Part shown: positions 32,601 through 41,009 of the stretch, in pieces
Layout of the letters: each line of letters starts with the position of its first letter
Position numbering within the stretch: the stretch's first letter is position 1
Source of the DNA: Flammeovirga pectinis
GTDB lineage: Bacteria; Bacteroidota; Bacteroidia; Cytophagales; Flammeovirgaceae
Direction: 5' to 3'
Length of the DNA: 64,000 bases
NCBI RefSeq assembly: GCF_003970675.1
Contig: NZ_CP034562.1
Location: forward strand, 4,190,001-4,254,000
Program-made: the position numbers and the translations under genes
The notes under the pieces: model-generated
Database searches by the model: none
Told to the model about the DNA's origin: nothing
The model's input: the letters and a program-made list of their open reading frames with translations, nothing else

Positions 32601-33117
32601 GTTTGGCCGTTGGTTGCCACTCACTATTACCATCTAAACTAAACGTATAGGGTACGTACTCTTTTCCCGTTCCTGCATCAACAACTTTACTTCTTGTTTC
32701 TAATGCTACTTGAGAATATCTATCTCCAAAAAGCATCATTAAATCTGTAGAATTATTGTAAAGAGGTTCAAATTCTGATTTATACACAACAAACACTCTT
32801 CGGATATCAGAATATTCGATATCACTTTCTAATTTCAAATAACCATTGTCAGAAAATTTAACCGCAGTAAAATCTGTATTGATACCATCATATTTTACCT
32901 CAACTTCTTCTAACTTCGTAGATCCATCACTTACAAATACGGCTCCTTTTACTTGTTCAACCCACGTAATATTACCACTACCATCTACAGATAATCCTGC
33001 ATCAGATTTTAGATTAAAAACTAAACCTCCTGTAGGTAGCGTTTGTGCTGTAAGTGCACCCGTAAAAAGTTGAAATGCACAAAGTGTAAATAGTAGTTTT
33101 ATGTGTAACGTTTGCAT
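29623..33117 (-). CDS. Large T9SS-secreted surface protein with LamG-like N-terminus
   Basis: A 1164-residue protein with a signal peptide (1-24, LTAQT). Residues about 30-265 look like a concanavalin/LamG-type domain (GGLVFNLKSDAGL, IAEVIVYDDSFTEYDELKEY, ending IENKYRI). Residues about 270-800 are beta-rich, possibly a beta-helix. A fibronectin-like stretch (about 980-1085, FTTIVKSSNVHILWSTAQEL) precedes a type A T9SS sorting domain (about 1090-1164, LMLYPNPSEG and LPTGVYIVQC, ending KKLFVR). It would be exported by the type IX system to the cell surface. Probably an adhesin or carbohydrate-binding protein; no catalytic motif is seen. Confidence 0.8.
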   Translation of the reverse strand: MQTLHIKLLFTLCAFQLFTGALTAQTLPTGGLVFNLKSDAGLSVDGSGNITWVEQVKGAVFVSDGSTKLEEVEVKYDGINTDFTAVKFSDNGYLKLESDIEYSDIRRVFVVYKSEFEPLYNNSTDLMMLFGDRYSQVALETRSKVVDAGTGKEYVPYTFSLDGNSEWQPTAKHAINFNTLSEDFQDNTDPRNDAWTKDEWEIVEVEYIDSRNLIQGTHDNSKSSSIELGRLVHNTSMFYQGQIAEVIVYDDSFTEYDELKEYIENKYRIKQRQWYSHNSSSDWTGTNAWSLDSTTLDLGDAPYKYPVTGDKAHVMGGDQVNFTENHINLNELLIDFNGEVNAQSFINHNFHTFKGTGTYKTYVNELPNCDLVEDAAFYLEGGGIFHFSAADLNSNVDVTLEDDLYTTYNFNNLIVNIGAYEFDFVNGVHVYDSLKLYNSTIKISNDFEVDSNFVLYSDSKVIDNGADQELMIRGHFNISDGCEVDIPNTIVRFEGEGSKDAVNTYYQRFQIGGATTVKKVRIERPLLKDQVQIISTDEAYQLNFNPVTPNNGLDGDGNYDASFFQIELVRGRLRFADNIHHELITSTLAGENPVRKISTDMNIWLSGSNQITINSVDKATLLVEDGGNLTVVSSSEFFLENTDLTIQGNLQLGISGGSETNGILSVDGNVSFEGSSSKFNYRSGYLALTGNYYKDTDVTRKTGASNPIIKFTGTSAAIMSAPWSTDDRIGQLVIDKNLGEVKPGLTIQDHEVYANNVILENGLIDANGQLIWDTTTDEKQTETISKDSYIVGKTSFIVDEGGSAYFPIGGVSGFYLAGVGPAPLSDFNRTVNPSAKLITWQAMYVDEAIGGDFPSDLYSDKYEDGMWRINPEQATSSEITLYLENADISNVGGEDKSENLRILTRDNSLLSDDLDWGHEDGIGNPPQEIKKDETPGGSGNLLAIKTELYSFKASEIPSGASGLRVNAGLSNHEFTPGLSINADLPVELISFTTIVKSSNVHILWSTAQELNNEGFIVEKSKDKRNWEEVTFKEGQGSTAVISNYEVIDLNPYVGISYYRLKQVDFDGTQEVFGPQKVVIGTEEITDLMLYPNPSEGITTFQLLNTMEQISITIYSPMGKLIESFSIENAAKNSITYDTSVLPTGVYIVQCVYGKERLIKKLFVR

Positions 33118-33430
33118 TGAATAGGAATTTTGATGTGAGTGAAAAGTTTGCTGGTTTCACCTCAAAAAGTGTGATGTAATACTATCACCTTATTTATAAA
33201 TCAATTATTCTCTGCATCAACTATATGTTTCTTTGTACGGAAAAGCACAAAATTAGTACGCTAAGATATTTTTAGCGTCCACAATAAATGGTATTATCTC
33301 AACCCTATCTATCATTATTTGTAACAATGACGTTTATCACCTTTTAACTAAAACTTTGCTCACTTTAACAAAAATTACAACCCCTTAGATTTACAGAAAT
33401 TCACTCTAACTATAATCTATCAGAATTACA
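33118..33430. other. 313-base divergent intergenic region upstream of napD
   Basis: It lies between the T9SS protein gene (-) and the nap operon (+). A 7-bp inverted repeat ACGCTAA/TTAGCGT (33258-33264 with 33272-33278) and a near-match -7 element AAACTTTG (33351-33358) are visible. GTAACAATGACGTTTATCA at 33321-33339 is a loose CRP/FNR-like half-symmetric stretch. None is strong enough to call a site. Confidence 0.4.
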
Positions 33431-33661
33431 ATGCTATTAATAAAAAGTTTTATCGCTTATGCGGCTGTGGGGCAGAAGTCCGACATGATTAAAGCGCTCA
33501 ACAACATTAAAAACTGCGAAGTCGTTCCATCGGAAAATAAAGATATCGTAGTCGTTTTATTAGAATCTGCTTCTAAAGAAATAGAGAAAGAACAGATTCT
33601 AAATATACAAAATATACCCTCTGTCAATCAGCTATCAATGGTATCAGGTTACCAAGGCTAA
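33431..33661 (+). CDS. napD: NapD-like chaperone of periplasmic nitrate reductase
   Basis: A 76-residue protein with the ferredoxin-like NapD pattern: an initial strand IKSFIAYAA, helix KSDMIKALNNIKNCEVVP, strand DIVVVLLES, and a final I-P-S-V-N-Q-L-S-M-V-S-G-Y (about 61-73) matching the family's end. NapD binds the NapA Tat signal peptide and prevents premature export. It lies 19 bases upstream of napA. Confidence 0.8.
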   Translation: MLLIKSFIAYAAVGQKSDMIKALNNIKNCEVVPSENKDIVVVLLESASKEIEKEQILNIQNIPSVNQLSMVSGYQG

Positions 33662-33680
33662 ATAATATTAGAAATTAACT

Positions 33681-36017
33681 ATGGATAAAAATTCTTCAAT
33701 CGCCTCTCGACGATCTTTTCTTAAAAAGATGGCTCTTTTTTCTGCTTTAACAACAGCAGCAACATTATTTCCAGGAATTATTTTTGCAGATGAGCAAGAA
33801 AAAAATGCTCCTAAAGATGCTGATCTTAAATGGAAAAAAGCTCCTTGCCGCTTTTGTGGTGTAGGTTGTGGGGTGTTAATAGGTTTGCAAAAAGGAAAAG
33901 CAGTTGCCGTAAAAGGAGACCCAAAATCTTCTGTAAATAAGGGCTTATGCTGTGTTAAAGGTTACCATTCGGTTTTATCTATTTATGGTAAAGATCGTCT
34001 AACAAAACCGTTGGTAAAAAAGAACGGTAAAATGGTAGAGACAAGCATGAAGGAAGCCTTGGATCTTATTGCAAGTAAAATGCAAGAAACAATAAAAGAC
34101 CATGGTAAAGATGCTGTTTCTATGTATGGATCTGGACAATGGACTATACCTGATGGTTATGCAGCATCTAAATTTATGAAAGGTGCAATTGGTACAAACA
34201 ATTTAGAAGCAAATGCACGTTTGTGTATGGCTAGTGCTGTAACTGGTTTTATGACTTCTTTTGGTATTGATGAACCAATGGGTTGTTATGAGGATATTGA
34301 CCATGCAGATGTTTTTATTTTGTGGGGTAACAACATGGCAGAAATGCACCCTGTATTGTTCTCTCGCCTTTTAGACCAGAGGATGAAAAGGAAAGTGAAA
34401 ATTATTGATTTTGCCACCAGAACAACGCGTACAAGTATGGCAGCGGATAGATCAATTATTTTTGAGCCACAAACAGATTTAGCAGTTGCCAATGCCATTT
34501 GTTACGAAATTATTGACAAAGGATGGGTAAATAAGGAGTTTGTCACTAAACATATCAGCTTTAGTAAAGGAAAAACTAAAATGGGATATGGTACAGAAGA
34601 CTTCTATAAATTTAAAGAACACGAAGAAAAAATAGATTTTGATGCCTACAAAGAATTCTTAAAAGAATATACTCCAGAAAAAGTTGCTAGATACTCTGGT
34701 GTATCTGTTAAAGATATCCGATTAATGGCGAACATTTACGGAGACCCCAACCAAAAAGTAATGTCGTTTTGGTGTATGGGCATGAATCAACACACAAGAG
34801 GAACTTGGATTAATAACTTAGTCTACAACATTCACCTTTTAACAGGTAAAATTTCTACTCCTGGTAATAGTCCATTCTCATTAACGGGTCAGCCAAGTGC
34901 TTGCGGAACTGTACGTGAGGTAGGAACACTAACGCATAAACTTCCACACGGTGTTGTTACCAATAAAAAGCACCGAGAATTTGCTGCTAAAATTTGGAAA
35001 GTACCTGTAGAAAATATCCCTTCTAAACCTACCTACCATACTGTAGAAATGTTTAGAGCATTAGATAGAGGCGAAATTAAATTTATGTGGATTCAAGTAA
35101 CCAATCCGATGGTTACAATGCCTAACCTAAATCGTTATAGAGAAGGTTGCGAAAAAACAGGCCGATTTATTGTTGTTTCTGATATATACCCTACACCTAC
35201 AACAGATGTTGCAGATGTAATTTTGCCTTCGGCAATGTGGATTGAACGTGAAGGATTATATGGTAACTCTGAACGTAGAACACAGTATTTTGAGAAAATG
35301 ATTGATGCCCCTGGGGAAGCAATTAGTGATAGTTGGCAAATTATTGAAGTAGCTAGAAGAATGGGCTACGGTGATCTTTTTCCTAAAAATGAAGCTACAC
35401 ACGCTGCAGAACTTTATGATGAATATAGATTACATCAGGTTGGTAAAAAGCACGGTATGGCACCATTAGAAGTACTGAAAAATCAGCCGGGTGCTATGTG
35501 GCCTTTTGTAGATGGAAAATCAACAAAATGGCGTTTTAATGCTGAATATGATCCTGCTTGTGATGACAGTAAAGGAAGGTTCCACTTCTATGGTAAGAAA
35601 GATGGAAAAGCAGTAATCTGGCAACGTCCTTATGAACCTGCTGCAGAATCTCCTAATAAAGAATATAATTATTGGCTTTGTACTGGCCGTGTGATTGAAC
35701 ACTGGCATACAGGGTCTATGACAAGAAGAATTGACGTATTGCACCAAGCTGTACCACACAGTTATGTTGAGGTAAACCCAGACGATGCAAAACGATTAAA
35801 TATTAGAGAAGGCGATAAAGTGAAAATTACTTCTAAAAGAGGTACAATGACATTACCGGCATCTGTAAACGGCAGAGGTGTTCCGGTTAAAGGACAAGTT
35901 TTTGTACCTTTCTTTGATGAAGGCTACTTGATTAATGACGTTACATTAGATGCTTTTGACCCAATCTCTAAACAACCTGACTATAAAAAGTGTGCAGTAA
36001 AAATTGAAAAAGTATAA
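33681..36017 (+). CDS. napA: Periplasmic nitrate reductase catalytic subunit NapA
   Basis: A 778-residue molybdoenzyme reducing nitrate to nitrite. The Tat signal has a textbook SRRSFLK motif (Arg10-Arg11). The [4Fe-4S] ligands are Cys56, Cys59, Cys63 and Cys91 (spacing x2, x3, x27, as in E. coli). The molybdenum ligand is Cys182 in ARLCMASAV, and the C-terminal molydopterin-dinucleotide-binding domain begins near residue 650. It is somewhat shorter than E. coli NapA (828) but has no missing key residue. It follows napD and precedes a NapB-like cytochrome by 12 bases. Confidence 0.95.
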   Translation: MDKNSSIASRRSFLKKMALFSALTTAATLFPGIIFADEQEKNAPKDADLKWKKAPCRFCGVGCGVLIGLQKGKAVAVKGDPKSSVNKGLCCVKGYHSVLSIYGKDRLTKPLVKKNGKMVETSMKEALDLIASKMQETIKDHGKDAVSMYGSGQWTIPDGYAASKFMKGAIGTNNLEANARLCMASAVTGFMTSFGIDEPMGCYEDIDHADVFILWGNNMAEMHPVLFSRLLDQRMKRKVKIIDFATRTTRTSMAADRSIIFEPQTDLAVANAICYEIIDKGWVNKEFVTKHISFSKGKTKMGYGTEDFYKFKEHEEKIDFDAYKEFLKEYTPEKVARYSGVSVKDIRLMANIYGDPNQKVMSFWCMGMNQHTRGTWINNLVYNIHLLTGKISTPGNSPFSLTGQPSACGTVREVGTLTHKLPHGVVTNKKHREFAAKIWKVPVENIPSKPTYHTVEMFRALDRGEIKFMWIQVTNPMVTMPNLNRYREGCEKTGRFIVVSDIYPTPTTDVADVILPSAMWIEREGLYGNSERRTQYFEKMIDAPGEAISDSWQIIEVARRMGYGDLFPKNEATHAAELYDEYRLHQVGKKHGMAPLEVLKNQPGAMWPFVDGKSTKWRFNAEYDPACDDSKGRFHFYGKKDGKAVIWQRPYEPAAESPNKEYNYWLCTGRVIEHWHTGSMTRRIDVLHQAVPHSYVEVNPDDAKRLNIREGDKVKITSKRGTMTLPASVNGRGVPVKGQVFVPFFDEGYLINDVTLDAFDPISKQPDYKKCAVKIEKV

Positions 36018-36029
36018 ACAACTACTCTT

Positions 36030-36707
36030 ATGAATAAATTAGTAATTGTACTCTTTTCTCTGATTATTGTAGCTGTAGTCATGGTTAATTTGAGTATAAC
36101 CGAAGCAAAGAAGAGAGCCTCTTTAACAGAAGAGGTCGCCACTCCTTCTACAAGAGAAACTTCTGAAGAATATCTTTTTAGAAGATCTAAAGAGGGCATA
36201 GATTTTAAGGCTATGCCGAACGATCCTGTGCATGCAGAACATAAAAAAGAGTATTATCAAAGACGTGCTTATGAGGGGGCTCCTCCTCAAATTCCGCATC
36301 CGTTATTATCAAAAAAAGGGATCGGAGATAAAAGCTGTTTACAATGCCATGAAAATGGTGGCTATGTGGCTGCTTTTAAAGCCTATGCTCCTGCTACTCC
36401 TCATCCAGAATTAATTAGTTGTAGACAGTGCCATGTGCCTATCACCACTAAAAAATTATTTAAAAAAACCAACTGGAAGAGAACTCAACCTACTCATGTA
36501 GATAATAGAGCATTGGTAACTAGCCCTCCTACTATTCCGCATGGTTTACAAAATAGAACAGATTGCTTATCGTGCCATGCAGGTTCTGGAGGTTTAGTAG
36601 ACATTAGATCTACGCATACAGAAAGAGCAAATTGTATGCAATGTCATGTACCAAACCAAGCAAAATTAGAAGGAATAAATCAAACATGGAAAAGAAAAGC
36701 ACAATGA
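36030..36707 (+). CDS. napB: NapB-like cytochrome c with four haem sites (duplicated)
   Basis: A 225-residue protein with an N-terminal signal anchor (about 3-21). CxxCH haem motifs lie at 103-107, 131-135, 179-183 and 202-206. The two halves have the same plan: PP-x-I-P-H, then CLxCH, then C-x-Q-C-H-V-P, then T-x-W-K-R. They start at Pro85 and Pro167. The second half matches ordinary dihaem NapB, so the gene looks like a tandem duplication giving a tetrahaem electron carrier to NapA. Ordinary NapB is about 150 aa with two haems. Its stop overlaps the next start (ATGA), indicating coupled translation. Confidence 0.88.
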   Translation: MNKLVIVLFSLIIVAVVMVNLSITEAKKRASLTEEVATPSTRETSEEYLFRRSKEGIDFKAMPNDPVHAEHKKEYYQRRAYEGAPPQIPHPLLSKKGIGDKSCLQCHENGGYVAAFKAYAPATPHPELISCRQCHVPITTKKLFKKTNWKRTQPTHVDNRALVTSPPTIPHGLQNRTDCLSCHAGSGGLVDIRSTHTERANCMQCHVPNQAKLEGINQTWKRKAQ

Positions 36708-37360
36708 AAAAGCACACTTTACTCTTCTTCTGCCTGCTTGCACTTTCAAGTTTAATTGGGTGCTCATCGCACGATTCATCAGAAGAAAAACACCACGGAC
36801 ATGAGAGTAATCTCATGAAGATAAAACGTTTATCTATTTCGGATACTACAAAAGTAGATGCTTCTGTAGAAGAAATTCTTGCCTTTATTAAAACAGTAGA
36901 AGTAGATAGTATTTATGTAGAAAAAGCATTTTTAATTCCTGAAAGAGAAAGTCAGATTACCTCATTTAAGTGTAGTAACTGCCATTCAAAACCCCTCTCG
37001 GCAATGCAACGGAATGATGGAAAGTACAAAAAATCGCATTGGAATTTAGAGCTAAAACACGCCAATGCAGATGTAATGAACTGTCAGACTTGCCATACTG
37101 CTAACGATATGGACCATTTGCACACACTTACAAATGGTGCTGTAAAATTTAACGACAGCTATAAGGTTTGTGCACAATGCCACAGTACACAATTTAAAGA
37201 TTGGAAAGGTGGTGCACACGGTAAACGTCTTGGCGGATGGGCAAAACCTATTGCTAAGCAAACGTGTGTTGGATGCCATAATCCACATAAACCTGCCTTT
37301 GGAAAAAGAATGCCTGCGGTATTAAATACAAAGGTAACAGAACAGCGTAGAGGAAGGTAA
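36704..37360 (+). CDS. Tetrahaem cytochrome c lipoprotein of the nap operon
   Basis: A 218-residue protein. I start it at the ATG at 36704, which overlaps the napB stop and opens a lipoprotein signal (lipobox LIGC, Cys20), rather than at the in-frame ATG at 36686. CxxCH motifs are at 90-94, 127-131, 156-160 and 188-192. A His-rich stretch (about 30-33) follows the lipid anchor, and the C-terminal motif CVGCHNPHKPAFG is common in NrfB/NrfH-associated multihaem cytochromes. It probably relays electrons from the ferredoxin and membrane subunits to NapB. It is not NapC, since it lacks a membrane helix. Confidence 0.87.
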   Translation: MKKHTLLFFCLLALSSLIGCSSHDSSEEKHHGHESNLMKIKRLSISDTTKVDASVEEILAFIKTVEVDSIYVEKAFLIPERESQITSFKCSNCHSKPLSAMQRNDGKYKKSHWNLELKHANADVMNCQTCHTANDMDHLHTLTNGAVKFNDSYKVCAQCHSTQFKDWKGGAHGKRLGGWAKPIAKQTCVGCHNPHKPAFGKRMPAVLNTKVTEQRRGR

Positions 37361-37391
37361 TTTTGAATTGCACACACTTAGAAAACACACT

Positions 37392-38426
37392 ATGAAGGAA
37401 ATAAGAGACATATATAAAAAATATTTTAAGCAAGATAATTGTAAGCCAGAGGATTGCAGTTGTGGTGGACATGTTAAGCCTCAGAAAGATGGTTTTGATC
37501 AGAAAATTGAACAAAAGACAGATAGAAGAACGGCTTTAAAAAGTATTACCAGTGGTTTATTGGCTGGTGTTGGAATGGCACAATCTGCTTGCTCTCCTAC
37601 CAAAAGTGATGCCTCAAAAGAAAAGGCTAACATGGAATGGGAAGAGTACTTTAAAGGCAATTACCAAGTAATGTCTAAAGATGAGCAATTGGCTACTGTA
37701 AAAAGATTGGAAAGGTTATATGAGATGAACACTGGGCATCACATCAATGTATCATCAAAAGGACCTTTAGACAACGTACTTTACGGCTATGCATTCAATT
37801 TATCCAAATGCCAAGGATATATGGATTGTGTGAAAGCTTGTAAGGAGGAGAATAACCATGATCGGGATTCGCAGATGCAATACATCAGAATTCATGAAAT
37901 GGGAAAAGGAAATTTTGATTTTGAATTAGCTGACGATAATTTTTACCATCAAGTTCCTGCCGAAGGACATTTTTACCTCGGCACGCAATGTTTTCATTGT
38001 GAGAACCCTCCATGTGTAGAAGTTTGCCCTACAAAGGCCACTTGGAAAGAAAAAGATGGCATTGTAGTAATTGATTACGATTGGTGTATTGGTTGTAGAT
38101 ACTGCATGGCTGCATGCCCTTACGATGGTAGACGTTTTAACTGGAAAGAACCTCATGTTCCGGAAAGCGAAGTAAACAAAGACCAACATTATTTGGGTAA
38201 CCGACTTCGTAAAAAAGGTGTAATGGAAAAATGTACTTTCTGTGTTCAGAAAACCCGAAACGGAGAAAACACAGCCTGTGTAGAAGCCTGCCCAACGGGA
38301 GCTAGAGTATTTGGTAATTTACTAGATCCTAAAAGTGACATTAGATATGTTTTAGAAAACAAGAAGGTTTTCCGTTTAAAAGAAGATTTGGGAACTGAGC
38401 CAAAATTTTGGTATTACATGGACTAA
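37392..38426 (+). CDS. Four-cluster [4Fe-4S] ferredoxin subunit, NrfC/PsrB-like
   Basis: A 344-residue protein from the ATG at 37392; the in-frame TTG at 37368 is an unlikely start. The body has three visible cysteine groups: CQGYMDCVKAC, CFHCENPPCVEVCP followed by CIGCRYCMAACPYDGRRF, and CTFCVQK then CVEACPTGA, enough for four cubane clusters. A twin-arginine sequence DRRTALK (about 44-50) and hydrophobic stretch ending in QSAC (Cys67) look like a Tat lipoprotein signal, but a 42-residue extension with CKPEDCSC precedes it. It lies 6 bases before the NrfD-like gene and should accept electrons from it. Confidence 0.9.
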   Translation: MKEIRDIYKKYFKQDNCKPEDCSCGGHVKPQKDGFDQKIEQKTDRRTALKSITSGLLAGVGMAQSACSPTKSDASKEKANMEWEEYFKGNYQVMSKDEQLATVKRLERLYEMNTGHHINVSSKGPLDNVLYGYAFNLSKCQGYMDCVKACKEENNHDRDSQMQYIRIHEMGKGNFDFELADDNFYHQVPAEGHFYLGTQCFHCENPPCVEVCPTKATWKEKDGIVVIDYDWCIGCRYCMAACPYDGRRFNWKEPHVPESEVNKDQHYLGNRLRKKGVMEKCTFCVQKTRNGENTACVEACPTGARVFGNLLDPKSDIRYVLENKKVFRLKEDLGTEPKFWYYMD

Positions 38427-38432
38427 TAAAGT

Positions 38433-39650
38433 ATGAAACAGATCAAGATATTTTCACAAATGATAAAAGATGGTTTTAGAGAAGCTACGCACGGTAGTCT
38501 TTATTACCATGTTTGGATGGGCATTCTTACCTTTTTTATGCTTTGGGGTGCTTATAGTTATTACCAACAAATTTCTGAAGGACTTGTAGTTACAGGAATG
38601 AGTGACAGAGTAAGTTGGGGATTGTACATTTCTAATTTTACGTTTCTTGTTGGTGTAGCTGCCGCTGCAGTTATGCTGGTGCTACCCACTTATATTTTAC
38701 ACGATGTAGATTTTAAACAGGCTGTTTTAATTGGTGAAGGAATGGCTGTTTCTGCTCTTGTTATGTGTATCACTTTTGTTATGGTAGATGTTGGAGGACC
38801 AGGTGTTTTATGGCACATGATTCCGGGTTTAGGTACATTTAACTTCCCTAATTCTATGCTTACATGGGATATGGTTGTTCTAAATGTATACCTCTTTATT
38901 AACATTACTGTGCCAATGTATATCCTTTTTAGGCATTACCAAGGTAAAGTAGCACATAAAAAAGTATACCTGCCGGGTGTTATGATCTCTGTATTTTGGG
39001 CCGTTGCATTGCACATGGTTACCGCCTTTTTATACCAAGGCTTACAAGCAAGACCTTTCTGGAATACTGCCTTATTAGGACCTCGCTTTTTAGCTTCTGC
39101 ATTTGCAGCTGGTCCGGCATTAATAATTTTAGCTTTAGGAATGATTAATCAGTATTCTTCTTTTAAAATTGAGAAGAAAACAATACAAAAAATAGCTTTA
39201 GTAATTACAGTATCTGCACAAGCAAATTTGATTATGCTCGGTTCTGAACTTTTTAAAGAGTTCTACTCTCCTACGCATCATTCAATTAGTGCTCAATACT
39301 TATTTTTTGGCTTAGGTGAATACAAAGCCTTAGTTCCTTGGATTTGGACTTCCATTGGTCTAAACCTTATCGCCACAGCAATTCTAACATTCAATCAGCT
39401 AAGAAAAAACATGACGCTATTGTATGTAGCATGCGTCATTTTATTTATAGCAATATGGATTGATAAAGGTTTTGGATTAATTGTTCCTGGTTTTATTCCG
39501 GGGCAATGGGGAAAAATTGTGGAGTACACACCATCGTCTATCGAAATAGGTGTAACTGTTGGTATTTGGGCTTTAGGTTGTTTCATTTTTACAATCCTTA
39601 CCCGTGCCACTATCGCTATAGAACTCGGTACGATTCGTTATAAAAAGTGA
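38433..39650 (+). CDS. NrfD/PsrC-family integral membrane subunit
   Basis: A 405-residue inner-membrane protein with about ten hydrophobic helices of the polysulfide-reductase NrfD family, which binds quinol. It has RVSWGLYISNFTFLVGVAAA (about 59-78) and GGPGVLWHMIP (about 122-132), typical of the long DsrP/HybB-like branch. With the preceding ferredoxin it would form the quinol-oxidising module feeding the two tetrahaem cytochromes and NapA, a role that NapC or NapGH has elsewhere. It is the last gene of the nap operon and is followed by a terminator. Confidence 0.88.
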   Translation: MKQIKIFSQMIKDGFREATHGSLYYHVWMGILTFFMLWGAYSYYQQISEGLVVTGMSDRVSWGLYISNFTFLVGVAAAAVMLVLPTYILHDVDFKQAVLIGEGMAVSALVMCITFVMVDVGGPGVLWHMIPGLGTFNFPNSMLTWDMVVLNVYLFINITVPMYILFRHYQGKVAHKKVYLPGVMISVFWAVALHMVTAFLYQGLQARPFWNTALLGPRFLASAFAAGPALIILALGMINQYSSFKIEKKTIQKIALVITVSAQANLIMLGSELFKEFYSPTHHSISAQYLFFGLGEYKALVPWIWTSIGLNLIATAILTFNQLRKNMTLLYVACVILFIAIWIDKGFGLIVPGFIPGQWGKIVEYTPSSIEIGVTVGIWALGCFIFTILTRATIAIELGTIRYKK

Positions 39651-39681
39651 TGATATGTAGCATCACAGTTTAAATTGACTT

Positions 39682-39713
39682 AAGGGAGCTCCAGCAATGG
39701 AGTTCCTTTTTGT
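39682..39713 (+). terminator. Terminator of the nap operon
   Basis: An 11-12 bp stem with one bulge (39682-39693 with 39698-39708, CTCCA/TGGAG core), GCAA loop and a T-run to 39713 lies 32 bases after the stop codon. Confidence 0.85.
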
Positions 39714-39862
39714 TTATAATGAAAAATACTAATTACTACCATATGCTTTTATCTACTTTTTTTTGATTTATACTAGACTATTCTCTTCATTTTTTAAAGA
39801 AAAGAAACCTTTTATTAGAGCATTTGTTATATTGAATAGTTAATCACTTAATCTTAATTACT

Positions 39863-40915
39863 TTGAAAACTATTGATAAATCTAAGCCTGTTATGATTAC
39901 AGGAGCAACAGGCTACGTAGCTGGCCGTATTGTTGAAAAACTTTTAATGGAAGGTCTCACAATTCATGCTCCTGTTAGAAATCCTGATAATAAAGAAAAA
40001 TTACATTACTTAAATGCAATAGCAGAAAAGTCTGAGGGTACTATCAAGTATTTTAAGGCAGACTTGCTTACAGAAGGTTCTTACGAAGAGGCCATGCAAG
40101 GTTGCGAGTTGGTTTACCATACGGCATCTCCATTTATTACTACTGTAAAAGATGCTGAAAAAGACTTAGTTGCACCAGCATTAATCGGAACAAAGAATGT
40201 TTTAAACTCTGTAAATAAGGTAGAATCGGTTAAAAGAGTTGTACTTACAAGTAGTTGCGTTGCAATTATTGGCGATGCAAAAGATCTATTGCCTCTTCCT
40301 AATCAAACTGCAGATGAAAATGTATGGAATAAGACTTCTTCTGTAAAACATCAGCCTTATAATTATTCCAAAACAGTTGCAGAGTTAGCCGCTTGGGAGA
40401 TTAACAAAGCACAAGGTAGATGGGATTTAGTCGTTATCAATCCATCTTTTGTATTAGGACCTGGAATTAACCCAAAAAGTACTTCCGAAAGTTTCAATAT
40501 AATGAAACAGATTGGTGATGGAACTTTAAAAATGGGGGCTCCAGGATTGCATATTGGTATTGTAGACGTAAGAGATTTAGCTATTGCACATTACAATGCA
40601 GGCTTCACTCCCGAAGCTGAAGGTAGACATATCATCTCTAACGAGAGCCTTACTTTATTAGAAATGGTAGATTTATTAAGAGATAAATATGGTGCAAATT
40701 ATCCTTTCCCTAAAAAGGAATTACCAAAATGGTTAGTTTGGTTAGTTGGTCCTCTTCAAGGAATTCCTAGAAAAATGGTGAGTTTAAATTTTGGTTACAA
40801 ATGGTTAGTTGATAACACAAAAAGTAAGGAAAAATTAGGCATGCAGTATAGAGAATCGAAAGACACCATGAACGACTTTTTTGGTCAACTGGTAGAAGCT
40901 GGTGTTTATAAATAA
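39863..40915 (+). CDS. NAD(P)-dependent reductase/epimerase, dihydroflavonol-reductase-like
   Basis: A 350-residue extended short-chain dehydrogenase. The Rossmann motif is G-A-T-G-Y-V-A-G (14-21), Ser130-Ser131 precede the active site, and Tyr166-N-Y-S-Lys170 is the YxxxK pair. The start at 39863 is a TTG; the first in-frame ATG is codon 11 (39893), which leaves only two residues before the glycine motif, so TTG is more likely. It stands alone between two strong terminators. Likely reduces an aldehyde or ketone; the substrate is unknown. Confidence 0.85.
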   Translation: MKTIDKSKPVMITGATGYVAGRIVEKLLMEGLTIHAPVRNPDNKEKLHYLNAIAEKSEGTIKYFKADLLTEGSYEEAMQGCELVYHTASPFITTVKDAEKDLVAPALIGTKNVLNSVNKVESVKRVVLTSSCVAIIGDAKDLLPLPNQTADENVWNKTSSVKHQPYNYSKTVAELAAWEINKAQGRWDLVVINPSFVLGPGINPKSTSESFNIMKQIGDGTLKMGAPGLHIGIVDVRDLAIAHYNAGFTPEAEGRHIISNESLTLLEMVDLLRDKYGANYPFPKKELPKWLVWLVGPLQGIPRKMVSLNFGYKWLVDNTKSKEKLGMQYRESKDTMNDFFGQLVEAGVYK

Positions 40916-40940
40916 GTACTAGGTATTGCATCTGAAATAT

Positions 40941-40982
40941 AAAAAACGGGAGATCAAACTATTCATTGATCTCCCGTTTTTT
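40941..40982. terminator. Bidirectional terminator between convergent genes
   Basis: A 17-bp perfect stem (40941-40957 with 40966-40982, core CGGGAGATCAA) with A/T flanks lies between the reductase gene (+) and GH47 gene (-). Confidence 0.92.
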
Positions 40983-41009
40983 ATATCAAATTGGTTAAAA
41001 TAATTTCTT

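Noticed and set aside
33318-33339. CRP/FNR-like palindrome upstream of napD
   Set aside because: The two halves match only loosely, so a site cannot be supported without a position matrix.
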